From Mixophyes australis (lineage: Eukaryota; Chordata; Amphibia; Anura; Limnodynastidae): a stretch of DNA of 64,000 bases. The position numbers and the translations under genes are program-made. The DNA is taken from contig JAVHZZ010000006.1 of assembly GCA_036250195.1 (NCBI GenBank), forward strand, positions 191,951,850-192,015,849, given 5' to 3'. The notes beneath the pieces are model-generated. The model worked only from the letters and a program-made list of their open reading frames with translations. It ran no database searches and was not told the DNA's origin. Positions 40,371 through 52,059 of the stretch are shown piece by piece. The number at the start of each line of letters is the position of its first letter. The stretch's first letter is position 1.

Positions 40371-40591
40371 GAGACTACAGATTCTTAGACTGACTTATAC
40401 CATCTTTGACTGGGACTAATCTCTGCAGCTGTTTCCTATATCGGGAAGGATATGAGACCTTATTCTGCCTGAATACTCCCAGCATTCTGTATGAGTAATC
40501 TGTACACCTAATTTAGGATTTTTATGCTGTTTTTATTTTGACTCTATGTGAGTGAATTCTACTATTAAAATCTGTTTGCCAGACAATATTA

Positions 40592-41303
40592 CATGAGGCT
40601 TTCCCCCCGTTTTTTTTTCGTTGTCTTTCTCTAATATGATCGATTAATGAAGGGAAGAGAGCCATCCACTCTTTCAAGATCTACATAAGAAAGGAATTCA
40701 AGAAATATTCTTAAGGCGTATTTCTTTCCTTTATTTGGTGAGTGTGATACTATTGGGGCATTCGGAGTAGCTACCCCCTAAAAAATGTAAGAACAGCACA
40801 TATTATATATATTCTTTACTACTTTTTGATGAAATTATTAATTTTCATTAATGTTATCACGTTATTTTGAATTTTTTTGATTTGTTTCATGGTCTACACT
40901 GGATATTTATATCCAATATAAGAAGAACACTTGGAGTTTACATCAACAATCAATATAAGTATATCTGTATTGATTATATAGATATTTGACATCTTCTATG
41001 GGGGATATCTGGAGTTCTTGAATCACCTCTAATCCGCATAAATGTATTTTATGGAGGAAAATATATTTTTGTTCTTATTTTTTTAATGTTTTATCATTAA
41101 TGACTATTATTAGAATTAATAATAAAATTAATTCTAGATTTGACAATTTCCACGGTCAGGACAATTTCAGTTAATATGTTTTATATGTGAATGCTTCTGG
41201 ACAATTGTAAAGGTTTATTTTTTAGCACTGGGCCACTTTGTCCTATGAGGGCTGGATTCTGCCAGACAGCTCAGGAGAGTCCTTTGGGGAATTCAAAGTC
41301 CAG
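40592..41303. other. AT-rich intergenic sequence
   Basis: No coding or repeat boundary is resolved. Confidence 0.4.
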
Positions 41304-41474
41304 GAGGCATATTTACTAAACTGCGGGTTTGGAAAAGTGGAGATATTGCCTATAGCAACCAATCAGATATTAGTATCATTTATTTAATACATTCCACAAA
41401 ATGACAACTAGAATCTGATTGGTTGCTATAGGCAACATCTCCACTTTTGAAACCCGCAGTTTAGTAAAGGTATG
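41304..41474. mobile_element. Inverted-repeat MITE family, copy 2
   Basis: It starts near GGCATATTTACTAAACTGCG and ends near CGCAGTTTAGTAAAGGTATG. The arms GGAAAAGTGGAGATATTGCC and TATAGCAACCAATCAGAT are mirrored. It is the better-preserved copy of the 18187-18359 element. Confidence 0.9.
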
Positions 41475-44400
41475 TGAAGTGGATAGAAACTTATTCAAAA
41501 AGACTCACTGCTATAATAAAAGCAAAAGGTGCTTTCACTAAATATTAGTTCAAGGGTTTGTATACTTATGCAGCCAAGGTATTGTAGGCTTTTTTATTTT
41601 CTTATGTTTTCCCCCCTAAAAAATGTCTGTTTGTTTTTCACTTGAATTTTGTTTGTTGCAAGGTCACAATAAACATGGAAAAAGGTCTGATATTATTAAT
41701 CTTGATTTCAGACTTTACATCACAAATACCTATAATTTCAATAAGGGTGTATGTGCGTTTTATATACTGTATATCTGCTACTTGACACATAAGATAGCGT
41801 GGTTTACATCTCATAGGTACCTCTATAATAATGCCAATTAACTATTTACAGGTAATTTTTTTGTTTTCATTTTCCCTCTCCCACTTTTTCATTTGTTCCC
41901 AGTTTTGAAGGGGTATAGAAAAAAATGTGGTCAATCAGATCTTTAGGCTCTTGTTAAACTGAGGGGTAGTTTGTAGATTTAAAAACATCTATCTAAAGTG
42001 AAGTGTTATATACAACTTTTTTTTACTGTGCTAAATCAGAAATTTAAAAAGAAAATGTCTGTCCATGCAGCACACTTGACAACTCTACTAGAATGTCCGA
42101 GAGGCTTCCAAAATAGTGATGGATCTCGAGGACTTTCAAGAGAGTCTGGCAATCTTCCTGAAGCTGGACCAGGCAGAGAAGTGGTGGACAGGATGCCCCG
42201 ATTTGTTTCATCACATGCTGCCCACATGATAATGCAATAAGTATCATCATGCTGTGGTGGGTGTTAATAACTCAACTTGTAATTGGCGCTCATGAAGGAC
42301 TGAAAAGTTGGCAACTATGGCACAGCATTTCCCCACTTCTCCACTACACTATACGTTTTAAATTTACAACCCTTCTTCCAAACTCCTGTGCTCATCTTGA
42401 CACATGCTTTTAAGCAATAGCAAACACAGACTTTATCATTGATTCAACGGCAAATGCTTTCAAGGCAAGTTTTACTTCGAAAGCCATTGCAGCTTTAAAT
42501 TTCCCCTGCAAAGTTGCCAATATCCTACAACTTGCAGAAACCGATGCTTAATACATTTACCCCCTGATATCCAGACTTGACTATGTTTAGAGAAAATTAT
42601 TGTCGCATTAGTCTAAGTTGTAGGAACCGTTTCTCATTAATATTATTGGTTAAGTTGGTTTAATAATTTCTCTTATTCTTTTTATTTAAAGGTGATATTA
42701 TCAATCTTCCAATCTGGAATAATCTGAGGTGCTGCCTACCAGTTAAACTATAGACACCCAAAAAAAGACACAGATGCTGGTTATGAACAGCACACATACA
42801 GTTCCAATGTTGAGATTATCAATGTTGCATATGAATTCCCTTTTTACACATTATAATTTAACTTTTATTACAAGAATATTAAAATCATGTTGTAAATTAA
42901 AACCAGCGAACTATTAGTGCAATTATGTGAATTAAGTGACATAAAATTGCTGTGTATGCTTTTCAGTCTCTTGATTAATCAAACCCTCTACAGATCTGAA
43001 TTAGAGAAATAAATTGTGTTTCTTATAATTGCTCAGACACTGTTTGCTGGTATGTGCCGTTAACATATAGTAATGTATTTGTTATATTCTGAGCAGATGG
43101 AATATAACCTCCCTTTCACCAGAGCATTAGCCAGATATAATTTCAGGTATAATAATATCCTTCTTAGATTGCATATCTCTATTAATTATATATTGTAATC
43201 GAGAATATATTTTCTCTTAGTCTGCTCTCCCCGAGATACAGAGAGAAATAACCGTATGTCTGTTAGCGGCTCTCTGTCTTGATATTAGTTTAGGGGGTGA
43301 ATTGCTAACTGCCTGCCCATAAACTAATACTGTGGGTTTGGGCACATTAATATTATTAAATTATAAAATATAAGCAGTAGTATCACATTCCCGATCTATA
43401 GTATTAGAGAGGGGTATTTAGTATATTAGATCTCAAGCATGGACAGCAAAACGGATATGCGTTTCACTAGATTTGCTTTTTCCCACAGCAAAATAACAAT
43501 ATACTAGAGACAAAAGAGCTATAATGGTCAAACGCAAAAGAGCTATCACTGGCACAACCGCATAAGAGCTATAAACCAACTATCTTCATAAATTAACAGT
43601 AAGAAAGTATATTGTCTAATATACGCTTAATTAACAAACCTATCCCCAAACCAATTTTCACCCCACCCCTTTCCCCACTCTCTTCCAGAGGTACAGCAGG
43701 AGCACCTAAAGAACCATTAAAATAGGATCTCTAAACAAAAGAAAGGCAAAACATGAAGGAACAGCCAGAGGCAGGTAAATCATCAGATAACTTTCACCCA
43801 CAAACACGAAAATATTTTCCCCTTTCTTCCCCACACACCTCCTCCTCCTATCTCCCTGCACATGCACACCTACAACCACGGAGAGTACAGACCACCACAC
43901 ACAACACCTTGAGTGGCGGGACGGAAAAATCTCTCTACAAAAAGTACCTCCAAGACTGGAACCCCTGAAAAATTCATAAAGGCAGCAACCACCTCATGTA
44001 AAAACCAACACAAGACGAGCGCAGATGTCCAAGGTGATCCTCCCAAAAGGATCCCCCCATATTAAAGATAAAGAGTCTTTACTTAGCCAATAATGTTTTA
44101 ACCTCTAGGCCAGCTATTTTGCCAATGTAAGCACATTTAAGGGATACAGTAGAACCTCTAGTCAAAATAGGGTAAAGTGGAAAACTGTTAGGAGGTCCTA
44201 TGAGTCCCAGATGGCCATGTGGCCTGTACTGATTAACAGGAGATAGTGATCCCAAGGGAAGTCTCAAAAATTAGGAGCACAGTGTTCCCTCTGCTGAGAT
44301 TTTATTGAACCCTCTTACAAGGTCACTCAGAGATGGGGAGAGCTTTGGGAGGAAAAGAGGAAATCTATGTAGATTCATATAGGCCGAATTCATATTTTTT

Positions 44401-45946
44401 TGCTTAGATAACCTTCCCATCATGATACATTTGCAACTGAAATGGAAAGCCCCATCTATATTAATGTTATTGTTTTTCAGCTGTTTACTTAATGAAAATC
44501 AACTCTCATCTCTTGCTCAGGGTAGAGCGTATCAAGTCTGCAAATATTTGGATATTAACATCCTGGACTTAGGTATTCTCAACTGCCTATCTAAATGACT
44601 GTGTAAAAGATGGGCTTATAGTGAGGCAAGTACAAATGCAGTTTCCAGTTTACCCACAATTCAATTTTTTTTCTGTTCTAATACAACTCTATGTTAGACG
44701 TATGTATCATTAACTATATTTCAGACACATGTCATGCCAGATATCCTAGACGTGGAACTTAGAATCTATACACTACTGAGTAGAAATAGATAAACACATA
44801 TGGTTAGATACACATAAAACATCACAGGAATAATGATACTTATATCAGGAAAGATTGCACACAGATGAAGAGCTTCGTTTAAGATAATATATTCTAATTA
44901 GCATAACAGTTGTCAATAACAGTCTTTTACATAACATAAAACAATTTATCATAGATGGTACAATATATTATCAAATTTCCTATAATCTGAATTATTTGCC
45001 TAGCTTATAATTGCATATTACTCATATGTGTGCGTGCATGTGTATGAGTATCATGTATGTGTGTGCATCCCAGATTCCATTATGATTCCCAATACAACTT
45101 CCATTCTTAAGCACAGTACGAGCCAAGTACTTTGCTATATGCAAATACCGTACTATGCATCATTCAAATGCCATATTACACTATATGCAAACACTATATG
45201 CTATCCACAACAGTCTCCATATCACAATATGCTTCAGTGTACTATATTACCCATATATACTCCCGTTGCTGTATCACACAGCACTAAATACAAGTAATCC
45301 ATTATTGCACACAGCAGCACAATTACTCCATAATTACTCACCCACCACAAACTCCATATGTATCACAATTCCTATATATCCTCACAAATAACTCCATATG
45401 GTCCTATATGTATCTACTCACAATCTGCCATATATCTTGGTATCACTATATATATGCTATATATGCTTCACATGCACACTAACGGCCTCATGTAAAGTTA
45501 GATGCGAGTCCGAGACAGAAATGCAAAACAGGCCCTTCCATACTGTAAAAAGCATTACGTCTCAATCTGAGATGTATCTCCCCATTGCGCCTCTCTTCTG
45601 GAAGGGGTGGACTGATGTCACCAGAGGACAGTAAAGGAAATCTGCGTAGATACACCTCCATAGTGCTGATCTTCAGCTCAGATTTGCATGTTGTTGAAAA
45701 GGAAAAAAAAAGAACAAATTAGCATGATCACACACCCAAACTTCAAATGGCAAAACCAGCCCTATTACTTCCAGCCTAGTAGTATTGATATTGTCAACAT
45801 TGGGGTGATGAAATGGCAATGCAAATGCCAGCAGTAGGCTATGTCACCTTGGCCTGGTGGCACTACAGGAGGGAAACATGCAGTATACAGTCCCACCTGC
45901 CATAGTGCCAAACAATACCAAGGCCTGCTCCCTGTAAAAAAAAAAC

Positions 45947-45948
<2 letters not shown>
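41475..45948. other. Intergenic sequence, no gene recognised
   Basis: Short open frames lack known domains. Around 43430-43960 an AGAGCTATAAAC motif precedes a short open frame (43753-43968), echoing 3480-3560. Around 45100-45400 there are loose repeats of ACTATATGCAAACACTATATG type. Confidence 0.4.

Positions 45949-46000
<52 letters not shown>
45949..46000. repeat. (TA)n microsatellite, left of a hAT insertion
   Basis: A TA run that resumes at 46494-46532 on the other side of the inserted element. Confidence 0.97.
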
Positions 46001-46005
<5 letters not shown>

Positions 46006-46011
46006 TTATAT

Positions 46012-46489
46012 TAGAGATGCCCGGGCTCGGTTTTCTGAAAACCAAACCCACCCGAACTTAGGGGATCTGAGTAGGCTCGCAAGCCGGCTCGGTATTTTCA
46101 CGCGTCCTCGGACCTGAATCGAGGCAAAACGTCATTGTTGCGTTGTCGGATCTTGCGGGTTTTGGATTCCACAAGTACCTCCCTCCCCAGGAGATCCAGT
46201 GCTCACACAGAAACAGGGGTAGCAGCGTTCTTGTCACTCTCCAGTGCCATTGCTTAGTGCCATTGCTCATACAGAAACAAGAGGGGTAGCAGTGTTCTTG
46301 TCACTTGACAAAAATTGACTGGAATAACTGGAAATTAATGTTATTGAGGTCAATAATAATGTAGGAACAAAATTATGTGATTTTAGCAAAAAAAAATAGG
46401 GATCCAAAACCAAAACTCGCGAGGGCGGTTTTGCCAAAACCAAAACACGAAGTTAATCCATATCTAAAACACGGGGGTCAGTGAACATC

Positions 46490-46493
<4 letters not shown>
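46012..46493 (-). mobile_element. Short hAT derivative of the 51-55 kb family (copy C)
   Basis: The ends are TAGAGATGCCCGGGCTCGG and GTGAACATCTCTA. Family landmarks AGGAGATCCAGTGCTCAC, AGCAGTGTTCTTGTCACTTG and ACTGGAAATTAATGTTATTG are present. Inverted relative to 51367. Flanked by TA-repeat DNA on both sides, so the 8-bp duplication is within the microsatellite. Confidence 0.88.
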
Positions 46494-46537
<44 letters not shown>

Positions 46538-47130
46538 TTTTTTATTTTTTCTCAGGCTTACAGCCCTTAGCGTTTTTAAGTGTATTCTATTGAAATGTAG
46601 GCATTTTGTGTACTATGCAGCATCGCAACTCTGAATGGCAAGTAGGTTACTCATTAAAGTGATTAAATAATCCCTGTAGTTGAGAGGAAATCAATTATTG
46701 ATGATTATATTGTAAATATATGTGATCCAAGATTTTATATATTGCTATTCTGCACAATTATGACAAAATATGCTGCTGTTCCTCTTCTTTCCCCTCCTTA
46801 TTTGTGCAATGTCTATCTTATTGATTTAATGCTGTGATTGAGGGTAGGGAATCAGACTTCTGCCTTAAATTTTCACTGTATGACTGGACTGCATTGAATG
46901 CAGACCGGAGGAGCCACACCTCTTTTGCTTGCAAGAACAATTTTATTTCATCACAATGCTGGAAGTTTTAAATGGACACAAATATGTTTGTATTTTAAGC
47001 AGAAATTGCGTTCAACACTACATAAGGCCTTAAATGAATATGTATGACACATTTCCCTGTATCCTCTTCTAACGAATTATATACTCTATATGCAAACTAT
47101 ATGTATACATCTAACTAATGCCATGGCAAT

Positions 47131-47536
47131 GGGGCTGATGCAGAGTTGGTTGCAAACTGGAAGTAAATTAGTCTCAATAAAAGAGCACAAAAAAGGAGCT
47201 GATTTCTGCCCATATGCAGAACTGTACGCAGCTTGTGACACAGCAGCAGCATATGCTCCTGGTTTACAAGTCATCATCAACAAGTATTTGCACCTCCTAA
47301 CAGGCATATATGCGTGTTTCGGCAGGTCTGCATGAGCCGAATTTGCGTAAACACTCTGTACATGGCCAACGTTAGAACGCCCCTCTCCTCCCCTGTCCTG
47401 CCTCTAAAGAGGCACAGGCAGGCGTAAGTGCCAGAATCACGCCATACTGCGGAGATGTATATGTGTGCACCCTCTTTCTGAAATGCTCAGAGTGACTTCA
47501 CACACGCTAAGTATGCAACCTTACTATGCCTCAGGC
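47131..47536. mobile_element. MITE with long imperfect inverted ends
   Basis: The left end GGGGCTGATGCAGAGTTGG plus TTGCA matches the inverse of the right end TGCAACCTTACTATGCCTCAGGCCC. The interior is rich in GCGTAA/TACGC-like hairpin units. No target duplication is resolved and no coding sequence is seen. Confidence 0.65.
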
Positions 47537-47879
47537 CCTATTTACTGTACGTATCTCTCTCAAGCATCAGCTATAGTCTCATGGTACAAGTTGTTCCCAG
47601 TATGTGTATTAGCCAGTCTCCCATTATGCAGCAATTAACCCCATGCAGGCTGGCTCATAGTAATATCCCCAGAGCAATAATGTCACCATAGTGGCAATAA
47701 TGCCCGTTAGGAAGAAGGGAGAGGGAGAAGACGTGTCCTGGCCATCCGGGTGGAAGAGACCTGTGGAGGGCAGTGTTTGGACTTTAAGATGACTGTCATG
47801 CCTGAGGATCTGTCTATAACCAGACTGGCTTGTATCTCTCGAGTTAGGCTGGTGACTATGTACATAAATCTGAGTGGCC

Positions 47880-48523
47880 TGATTATGTTCCTTTGCATGT
47901 AAATGGAAGTATTGGTACAGGTGGTGATAGACTAGCATAGGAGACCAGGCAGGAACTGGATTGCTGGAACCAGAACATAACCAAAATGGAGGAACCTGAA
48001 TGGAACTGGAATGGAGCCAGAATGGAACTGGAATGCTGGAACTGGAATGGAGCCGGAATGGAACTGGAATACAGACTGCACTGTCCAAGCTGGAACAATA
48101 GAAAGGATTACAGACTGCTGGGAGCCAGGTTGGCATTTGAAATTACCACATTGCACTGGTAACAGGTAAGGGCTCCAGGAAATCCTTTTATAGCAGTTGT
48201 TGATTCCTGATTGATGACTGTGGTCAGCTGGGCAGAAGCAACACTCTGAGTGATTATATCCAAGATGGCAACTCCCAGGAACTGGTTTTGGAGGGAAACC
48301 TGGAGAGGAGGCTGCTATCCCCTGGCTGGCTGAGAGGAATAATGTGACCGAATCCAAAATGGCAACGCTCATACCCTGATTCTGGTGGAATCTCTGGAAT
48401 AGAGAGAGACTGGGCAGCATTTTGCAGAGAGATCTGAAATCAGCAGAGCCTGAGGACCACATGGACAGCTTGGAAAGACAGCGGAGAAATAAGTGACAGG
48501 ACCTGAAAGCCTGGTGTGTGACA
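47880..48523 (-). mobile_element. LTR-like promoter fragment with GGAACTGGAATGGAGCC repeats
   Basis: On the minus strand it begins TGTCACACACCAGGC and holds a CTATAAAAGG TATA box near 48187. Downstream is a tandem of about 20-bp units (ATTCCAGTTCCATTCYGGCT, 47985-48070). The LTR 3' end is not resolved. Composition resembles the other LTRs here, but the family differs. Confidence 0.5.
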
Positions 48524-49133
48524 ACGACCTTATGCCATCATCACAGGAAGTCGCTTCCTTCACAGCTGACATGATTCCTTCCTTTGTTGAGTAGTAATGG
48601 AGATGAGTAATCATGGATGTGTTGGACCTTTTGGTTGAAGGGCACAATTAAAGTGATCCAGCATAAGACTAGTAGTATCCGACAGTATCTGATTAAGAGA
48701 GAGCAGCAGTGTCTATTGTTTTGTGTACATGTTTATGTTCTGTGTATATGCTAATACATATGTTGCTGCAATATGCTCAATACATGAGGTCCACAAGCTT
48801 CTCCTTTATCCAGTTTATATCATTACTCAAGGATGTCAGATATTGAATTCTACAATGAGTGATTTAATTTCCACCTGGAAAGCCGATTTCATTTACCCAA
48901 TTAAATAGCAAAAGTTTAATTCCCTGACGTATCCCTTCATCAATAGCTGTGTCTAGACTAGGAAGAGAGCTGATGAATAGACTCAAGGAGGATACGAATT
49001 GTCGTGCGCTCTTTATAACAAGATAATTAGAGGGGTCACCGATTTCTTCTGCTGATAAGATATGTTGGGGAAGGTAGTTACGGGCATTATGTATTTTTAT
49101 TTGCATTTGTATTAATCAAAGGGAACATTGCAC
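48524..49133. other. Intergenic sequence, no gene recognised
   Basis: Short frames without known domains. Confidence 0.4.
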
Positions 49134-49692
49134 AAAGCAAGTTTCCACTGCTGCACAGTCCAGTGTCGGTGTGCTTGACACCACTCCATCTGACACTTGG
49201 TATTGGTCTTGCATGCAGCTGCTCGGCCATGGAAACCTATTCCATTAAGCTCCCGCTACACAGTTTTTGTGCTTACATAATGGCAATGGAAGTTCATAAC
49301 GCTTCAGCTATGGAATCAATCAACAGAGGGTTGGCGCCTTAGCATTCGTTGACCCCCCTCTGTGATTTTACGTGGTCTTCCGCTTCGTGGCCGAGTTGCT
49401 GTTGTTCCTACATGCTTCCACTTTCTAATAATATCACTTACAGTTGACCGTGGAATATCCAGAAGGGATGAAATTTCACGAACCGTCTTATTGCAAAAGT
49501 GGCATCCTATCACAGTACCACGCTTGATGTCACTGAACTCTTCAGAACGACCCATTTTGTATCACAAATGTTTGCAAATGGAGACTGCATGGCAAGGTGC
49601 TTGATTTTATACACCTCTGGCAACGGGTCTGAGTGAAATACTTGAAATCAATAATTAACAGGTGTGGCCAAATACTTTTGTCCATATAGTGT
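49134..49692 (-). mobile_element. Tc1-like transposon, 5' portion
   Basis: The right end AATACTTTTGTCCATATAGTG is the inverse of the terminal repeat at 23985. Minus-strand coding starts at 49555 with MGRSEEFSDIKRGTVIG. A helix-turn-helix follows (KTVREISSLLDIPRSTVSDI), then the GRPRK AT-hook-like motif. A broken middle section ([12 protein letters not shown] near 49220) continues to 49134, where homology ends. It overlaps the 23985 copy only in the middle of the transposase. Confidence 0.88.
49316..49555 (-). pseudogene. Tc1 transposase N-terminus (helix-turn-helix)
   Basis: The 79-codon frame holds the paired-type DNA-binding domain: helix-turn-helix at about residues 24-45 and GRPRK at about 59-63. 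It is the part that binds the terminal repeat. The frame breaks after RMLRRQPSVD. Confidence 0.85.
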
Positions 49693-49699
49693 ATCTCAT

Positions 49700-51358
49700 T
49701 TATCTAAGTATCAGGGCCTCTTGTTGAGGTAGGTTGGCTCAGTATGGATGGATGCACAGGCTGTTAGGCAGGGAATAGGCTGCAGACTGAAAACTACTCC
49801 CAACCAAGTATATAGGCGACTAAACCGAACAATCTGTATTTGAGGGGAATTTAGAGAACCTCCACTCATGATATTTGTAGGTAAAATCACTGCAGAGGGT
49901 GCAGTGAAACTGGAATGCTTAAACTTGCAGCTGAGCACTGAAAAGCTATTTCCATTCAGGTTGGCAGCCAAGCCACACCTCTACCATATGGAATAGGAAT
50001 CATTAGGAGCTTTGTGTTTCATCTAAAATTGTTGTATCTATTTTCACTCATGCTTTAGATTTTGTACATATCAAGTATCCAATCTGTCCTATATGGTTTT
50101 TATTGTTTGTGCACAATGTGCTTTGCATTATTTGCTTAGAAAGGTGGATAGTGCCATCTGTTGGAGGGTCGCTGCATTTACAACGTATTCCTGGTAATCA
50201 TTTAACCAAAAAAAAACTTGCTGTATTGTTCCCTCCAGGAGCAGAACTATAATTACATAGTTACAAACTGTCCCAAATTTTTAAATTCATGTATTTATTT
50301 TTCAAAGTTGGCCATTTGTACAATACAATTCTTTTATTATTTATTATTTGTGTATATTGTCTGCTATTTTAATTATTCATATAATTTGGGCTTTATATGT
50401 ACACAGTTATTTAATATGATTATTGAAAATGTATACATAGTAAAGCATGCAGACTCTCCAACATGACCCCATTCACTAAGTACAAAGTGCTCTGCTCCTA
50501 AATTTCCCACTTTCGCAATTTACTATTACAGTTGCTTGCGCTGAATTAATTGGTGAGTAAAACAGGCTTCTCATCAATTAATTCAGTGCAGGTAATTGAT
50601 ACAGTAAATTAAGTGTGAAGCTTGGTTGTAGAGCTTGTATTATCGGGTGGAAGGAGCAAGACGGCTAAGAGAACTCTTGGGTCCTGTGGCAGCTGGTTCT
50701 TGGTGCGCTGTCTGAGGGTATGTGACTGTGTACACTCCACCAAGCTGCACTTGCAGTGTAGTAGGTGTGGTGAACATGTGGAGCAATAGGAAGTTATTGG
50801 TCCACACAGTAACTTCCCAAACCTTTAATATAGCTCAGATGGCATGGATAGCCACAGCCAGGTCCCCAAGGGAGATCAGGCCGGGTGCTTTTTACCCACC
50901 CCAACTACTACTCAGCACCCCAGGCAAGGGGTCATTTAGGAAGGTCTAAACATGTCATGTGGGGATTTTAGAGCAATAATATCTACCTGGACAGGAGCTC
51001 TTGCGACATGCTTTGATTGACTCCCAGCAACAATTTTTTTGTAAAATACTGGCACATATGTTTGGTTACCTCAACTGCTAGCACAAGGGGTAGGTGTCCA
51101 CAGGCTGAGCCTATGACTGAGAATAAAAGGAAATTCTAGCGTTCAAAGCACACCAGCCAACAAATTCAATGATTGCAATGTTGAGGTTGACAGGAGGAGT
51201 GGTCTAATAGAAAGGATGGTGCAGGGGAATTTCTTCATGTGGAGACCCCAGATTCTTAGGCCCTTCTCTGCTCACAACCAATTTTTAAATTGGTCCAATG
51301 TGATATTAGGAATATGTGGTCCTCTATGTGTGGTCATTGTAAATATACATGTACCTAA
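49700..51358. other. Intergenic sequence with a decayed inverted repeat near 50510-50620
   Basis: GAATTAATTGGTGAGTAAAA and CTTCTCATCAATTAATTC, flanked by GCAATTTACTATTACAG / GATACAGTAAATT, form an imperfect palindrome. No genes are seen. Confidence 0.45.
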
Positions 51359-52059
51359 GTGATAAGTAGGGTTCACTGACCCCCGTGTTTTGGTTTTGGT
51401 TCTGAATTCACTTTGTGCTTTGGTTTTGGCTTTGCCAAAACCACCTGCACGTGTTTTGGATCTGTATTTGTTTGCAAAAATTGCTAAAAAAAATTAAATG
51501 CTAAAATCGCATAATTTGGCTCTTTCTTTGTTCCTACATTATTATTGACCTCAATAACATTAATTTCTAGTCATTTCCAGTCAATTTTAAACACCTCACA
51601 GGTCACAATATTATTTTCATTCAGTTTAGGCCAAAGACTGCAACGAGCTGGCTGGTTACTAAGTGACAGAGCAATAGCACAAACACATGGCAGTTTATAG
51701 CACGTCTATGAAAAATTGCCACACAGCAGTGGCAGAAAAGAAAAGATGCAAGATGGTATTGTCCTAGGGCCCTTCTAACCAACCTTATATTGGATATTAA
51801 AAAGGACATGTGCAGTTTAACAAACCAAACAAACCAAACACTTCAGCAACTTTTGTGGCTGAAGTGTTTGGTTTGTTTGGGCCCCCACAAAACAAGCTAC
51901 CAATGGGTTTAAGGCAGCCAAGGTAACAGTGCTGTCAATGAACTCTACAGTGGCAAGATGTTGTCATCATCATCACCCACCCTCTCATCAGTGTCTACAT
52001 CATCCTCACACAATATTAATTCATCCCCGCTGGAATCCACCATTACAGAAGTCTCTGTA

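Larger units (their letters stand above)
38788..40591. repeat. 1.8-kb inverted repeat with arms of about 250 bp
   Basis: The left arm (about 38788-39040) is the reverse complement of the right arm (about 40340-40591). Shared blocks include ATTGTCTGGCAAACAGATTT, AAATCCTAAATTAGGTGTAC and AGTCAAAGATGGTATAAGTC. Each inner arm end carries GTC(G/A)AAACGC, the 3' half of a hammerhead-like motif. This suggests two terminal repeats of one Penelope-like family in opposite orientation. Confidence 0.88.

Noticed and set aside
47624..48647. Open frames of 92-176 codons on the minus strand
   Set aside because: They overlap an LTR-like region with tandem GGAACTGGAATGGAGCC units and have no known domains. 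Several overlap each other in different frames.
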